Source of the DNA: Priapulus caudatus
Taxonomy: Eukaryota > Priapulida > Priapulimorpha > Priapulimorphida > Priapulidae
Direction: 5' to 3'
Assembly (NCBI RefSeq): GCF_000485595.1
Contig: NW_014577332.1
Coordinates: 126,258 to 159,326, forward strand
DNA length: 33,069 nucleotides
Part shown: one piece after another, positions 30,250-33,069 of the stretch
Layout of the letters: each line of letters begins with the position of its first letter
Position numbering within the stretch: the stretch's first letter is position 1
Notes under the pieces: generated by a model
Told to the model about the DNA's origin: nothing
Database searches by the model: none
The model's input: only the letters and a program-made list of their open reading frames with translations
Program-made: the position numbers and the translations under genes

Positions 30250-31625
30250 TTGATCGAACGCAACGCAACGACGCATGTAATCGGAACTACGCGACGTGTA
30301 CAGTGAACTCACGCAGCACACCGTGTACGTGCACTACGCACGCGAACGGCACGTGCCAGCACCCACTTGCACCGGACACAGACGTGTACGTGCCACGCAC
30401 AGTGGACAGTAGTGCAGCCATGCACGCGCGCAGTGTAGTGCACAGCGATCCACGCAGCACCATGTACGTGCAACACGACCGCAGCGCACACCGTGTACGT
30501 GCCACCGTGCATCTAGCACGCACGTGTACAATGCACCGGCGCTACGGTGTACGTGCAGCACAATCTACGCACACAATGTAGCGAACGCTGACGTAGCACT
30601 GTACGTGTACATAGCACGACGATCACGCAGGACGTGTACCTCACCACCACGTACCACTACGCCGCAACACACCGCAGTGTACGTGCAGCGACGCAGCACA
30701 CACACACGCACATCGTACGTGCCTATGCACGGCAACAGCATGTGTACTGCACGACCACGCGACACTACGTGTAACGTCGCCATGCACGCACGCACGTGTA
30801 GTGGCGCACGCACCACACGCGCATCTGGCCCGTTTACGTGCACACCCCTGCACACACGTGTAGCGTACATTCACGCCGCACTACGCACGGACGGCACGCA
30901 CGCACGCGGGCACCCACGGCGGATAGTTCTGCACTGCGACACCACGTGTACGTCCCACGCCACGCATCGTGTACGTGCACACGCAGATCCACCACGCATC
31001 CAGCGCACGCACATGTACTGCACAGCACATGTACGTGCAGCCACGCACGCACGCATACACGTGTACGTGCACTGAGCGCACGTGAACGTGCACACGCATT
31101 TCTCCCACGACACACATGTACGTGCCTGACGTACGCACGTACGGTGTAGCATGCACAGCCGCCAGCAGCGCACGTGTACCTGCACACCACACCCCGTAGA
31201 CATCACAGCACGCACGCACATGTTACGTGCATTACGCACGCCCTGTGTACGCCGCACGCACGTTACTTGCACAACGCAGGCACAGATCACACAGCACATG
31301 TACGTGCTATGCACGCACGCATTGTACGTGCACTGCCGGGGTGGTCCAGTTCGATGGCCCTGTGGGAGGGACGCACGGCATGCATCACGTTTAGACGTCC
31401 GCACGGCAGACCTTGTACGTGCACACCACTTGCACACACTTTGTAGATTGCCTATGCACGCACAGCCACACTTGTACAGTTGCACAGGTCGGTCTCTCGG
31501 CTCACTCTGGCATTATCTCGACCACGCATACACGTGTTACCTGCCCAGAACATTCACGCACTACGCGACAGCACTGTGATTGCGTGCACACGCGTACGTT
31601 TACGTGCACATGGGCAGGCGCAAGC
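30250..31625 (+). repeat. 1.4 kb GTACGTGCA minisatellite, ~30-base period
   Basis: A long, diverged array with (T)GTACGTGCA and CACGCACG words recurring about every 30 bases (for example GTAC at 30464, 30495 and 30526). A unique interruption lies near 31340-31400. It is rich in CpG and alternating purine-pyrimidine DNA. Both strands have long chance open frames (up to ~200 codons) of Cys/Arg/Thr/His that should not be called genes. It is related, in opposite orientation, to the core of the foldback element at 22140-22670. Confidence 0.85.
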
Positions 31626-33069
31626 GTTACGTGACGGCAAGATCAAGCTCTTTTCCGGCTCCCAGAATGTCTTTTGCACCTACTACTTTGGCAACTCTTG
31701 ATTTCAATTCATTTATGGTTTTCCGACTTCGTAACGTAGACGGCATTGTTTTAGGGAATGAATACCGACAGTTGAACGCCGCCATCTAACCAGCGATTAG
31801 TAATCGGCACGCCCCATTAGATAATGGCACATAGCTATTGAAAAAACGGCAGGCCCCTACACGCTTACGTCTGCCAGCTTGACAAGGCCAATGGGTTAAG
31901 ATGTCGGCAGCACTTACCATTACGCCGAACAGGGCCGCAGAGGTTCATTATGACGATAGCCAGATACAACGCGGCCGGGAATCAGTTTGTTACTATAAAT
32001 GAGGCCAAATTCCGTTTACTGTGATAAGTGAGGAAGTCCCAAGATTCCTCATCAAAAGGAAGCCGAAGATTTTTATTGTCGAAATTAAAATTATTTCAAT
32101 TTAATTTAAATTTTATGATCGCATATCAAAGTGTTACATCGCTGATTTATACAATTGAATGTCTTTTACAAAACCTTGTTCTGGGGACACCCGCTTGTAG
32201 CCCTGGGAGAGACCCTGTACCCCATAGCAGAAGGGGGCTTCCACCTCTCTACTCCTACCCCATACCTCCTTGGCAAATCACATGCTGCGTGCTCTGCGCC
32301 TAGTCAGAGTTCTTACGGCAGGACTTAGTAGAATCTTGGAAGACTCAGTAGATTTTTTCCTTTTACTAGTGCTGTGGATTCTAATGAACTAAAATGGTTA
32401 GTGTCTAAACTGCTGCTTATACGTCTGCCCCCCGAAGAATGTGTAAACTACTGTATGCTGCTATGGCATGTGGAGACTGGCCATCAAAAAATGGCCGGCA
32501 CGCCCGTCACTGTTGCGGAAATCTTAAATCTCGCTGTGCACGGTTTTAAATCTGTCTATGTATATCTGCAATCTTCTATCATTGATCAGCTGAACACTCT
32601 AAAATATATAGATAATCATCCAAATTGGGTTTTTTAAGTTCACACTTCCGTACTGTCACTCTCTACTTTCCTTGCATTAACATCTCTCCAACCTTCTGCC
32701 GTCACCACTCTTTTCCAATCTCCGCCTTTCTCTCTCTTTGCTTTGCCCGTACGCTACTCTCCGCCTGAAATATCGCCCGAAGCCCACAATCACAATTATC
32801 CATATCATTACAACATCTATAAAACTCACTCTCGGCCCCCTACACGTCATCGCTCCCAGCCGGCGCAACGGGCGCCGACCCGATTCTCCAAGACTTTCTA
32901 ACCATCATCCATATCTACTCATTCACAAGTCTACTACAATCATCTGATATCATCCAGAGTATCATATTATACATTATAATATTATGGCTGATACGGTTAT
33001 ATCATGATACTTCCCAACACTTTGACGTCAACTTCTCGGTGCGTGTATCTCTGTGATGGCAAGGGACCG
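31626..33069. other. Right-hand flank, no gene recognised
   Basis: AT-rich, with weak open frames at 32028-32303 and 32374-32637 that show no motif. 32640-32760 is pyrimidine-rich on the plus strand, and GCCGGCGCAACGGGCGCCG near 32858 forms a GC-rich hairpin. This may be the end of a dispersed repeat, but I cannot identify it. Confidence 0.4.

Noticed and set aside
30287-31579. Long open frames on both strands (up to ~204 codons) rich in Cys, Arg, Thr and His
   Set aside because: They follow the period of the GTACGTGCA minisatellite, overlap in several frames on both strands, and have low-complexity composition. They are open only because the repeat lacks stop codons.
32677-32947. Overlapping frames on both strands near the right edge
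   Set aside because: No motif, and each is the shadow of the other in a pyrimidine-rich stretch; probably part of a dispersed repeat.

Overview
The window looks like nuclear DNA of an invertebrate animal, probably marine. The evidence is GT-AG introns, one long multi-exon gene for peroxisomal acyl-CoA oxidase, Ty3/Gypsy, LINE, hAT and Harbinger-like remnants, and abundant minisatellites. I cannot name the species. No RNA gene, CRISPR array or bacterial-style operon is visible.

Layout. 1-173 is a 20-base tandem repeat. 635-1785 is a decayed Ty3/Gypsy integrase followed by a possible LTR. 3180-20431 holds an acyl-CoA oxidase (ACOX1-type) gene: exons A-E read forward at 3180-10676, F is best preserved on the minus strand near 16.8 kb, G forward at 9206, and H-M forward at 17353-20431. 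The chosen exons join in one frame into 620 codons. Only about 40 N-terminal residues, compared with vertebrate ACOX1, lie outside the window. The catalytic glutamate and a C-terminal ARL peroxisome-import signal are present. 21.7-24.2 kb and 25.1-26.8 kb are two broken copies of one LINE family. The first is split by an 827-base foldback element; the second sits in a Harbinger-like transposase fragment. 26.8-33.1 kb has one unidentified possible exon, a degenerate 50-base repeat and a 1.4 kb GTACGTGCA-rich minisatellite.

The middle of the oxidase locus (6.1-18.5 kb) is scrambled. Exons E, F, G, H and I each occur twice, once clean and once usually littered with single-base insertions, and 11278-16984 is inverted. 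Every block junction falls at or beside a tandem array, and one contains 25 Ns. This is most simply a misassembly or noisy gap filling around repeats, though a real rearrangement is not excluded.

The most unusual biology is that three exon-intron junctions of this gene are themselves tandemly repeated. The 5' splice site of exon F recurs in a ~96-base array (about 8 copies). The 3' splice site of exon H recurs in a 91-base array (4 perfect units before the real exon). The 5' splice site of exon E is duplicated in a 19-base repeat. In each case only the outermost site gives the correct reading frame, so the other copies would act as decoys. A 1.46 kb hAT-type insertion with a perfect 8-base target duplication lies inside one copy of the exon H array.
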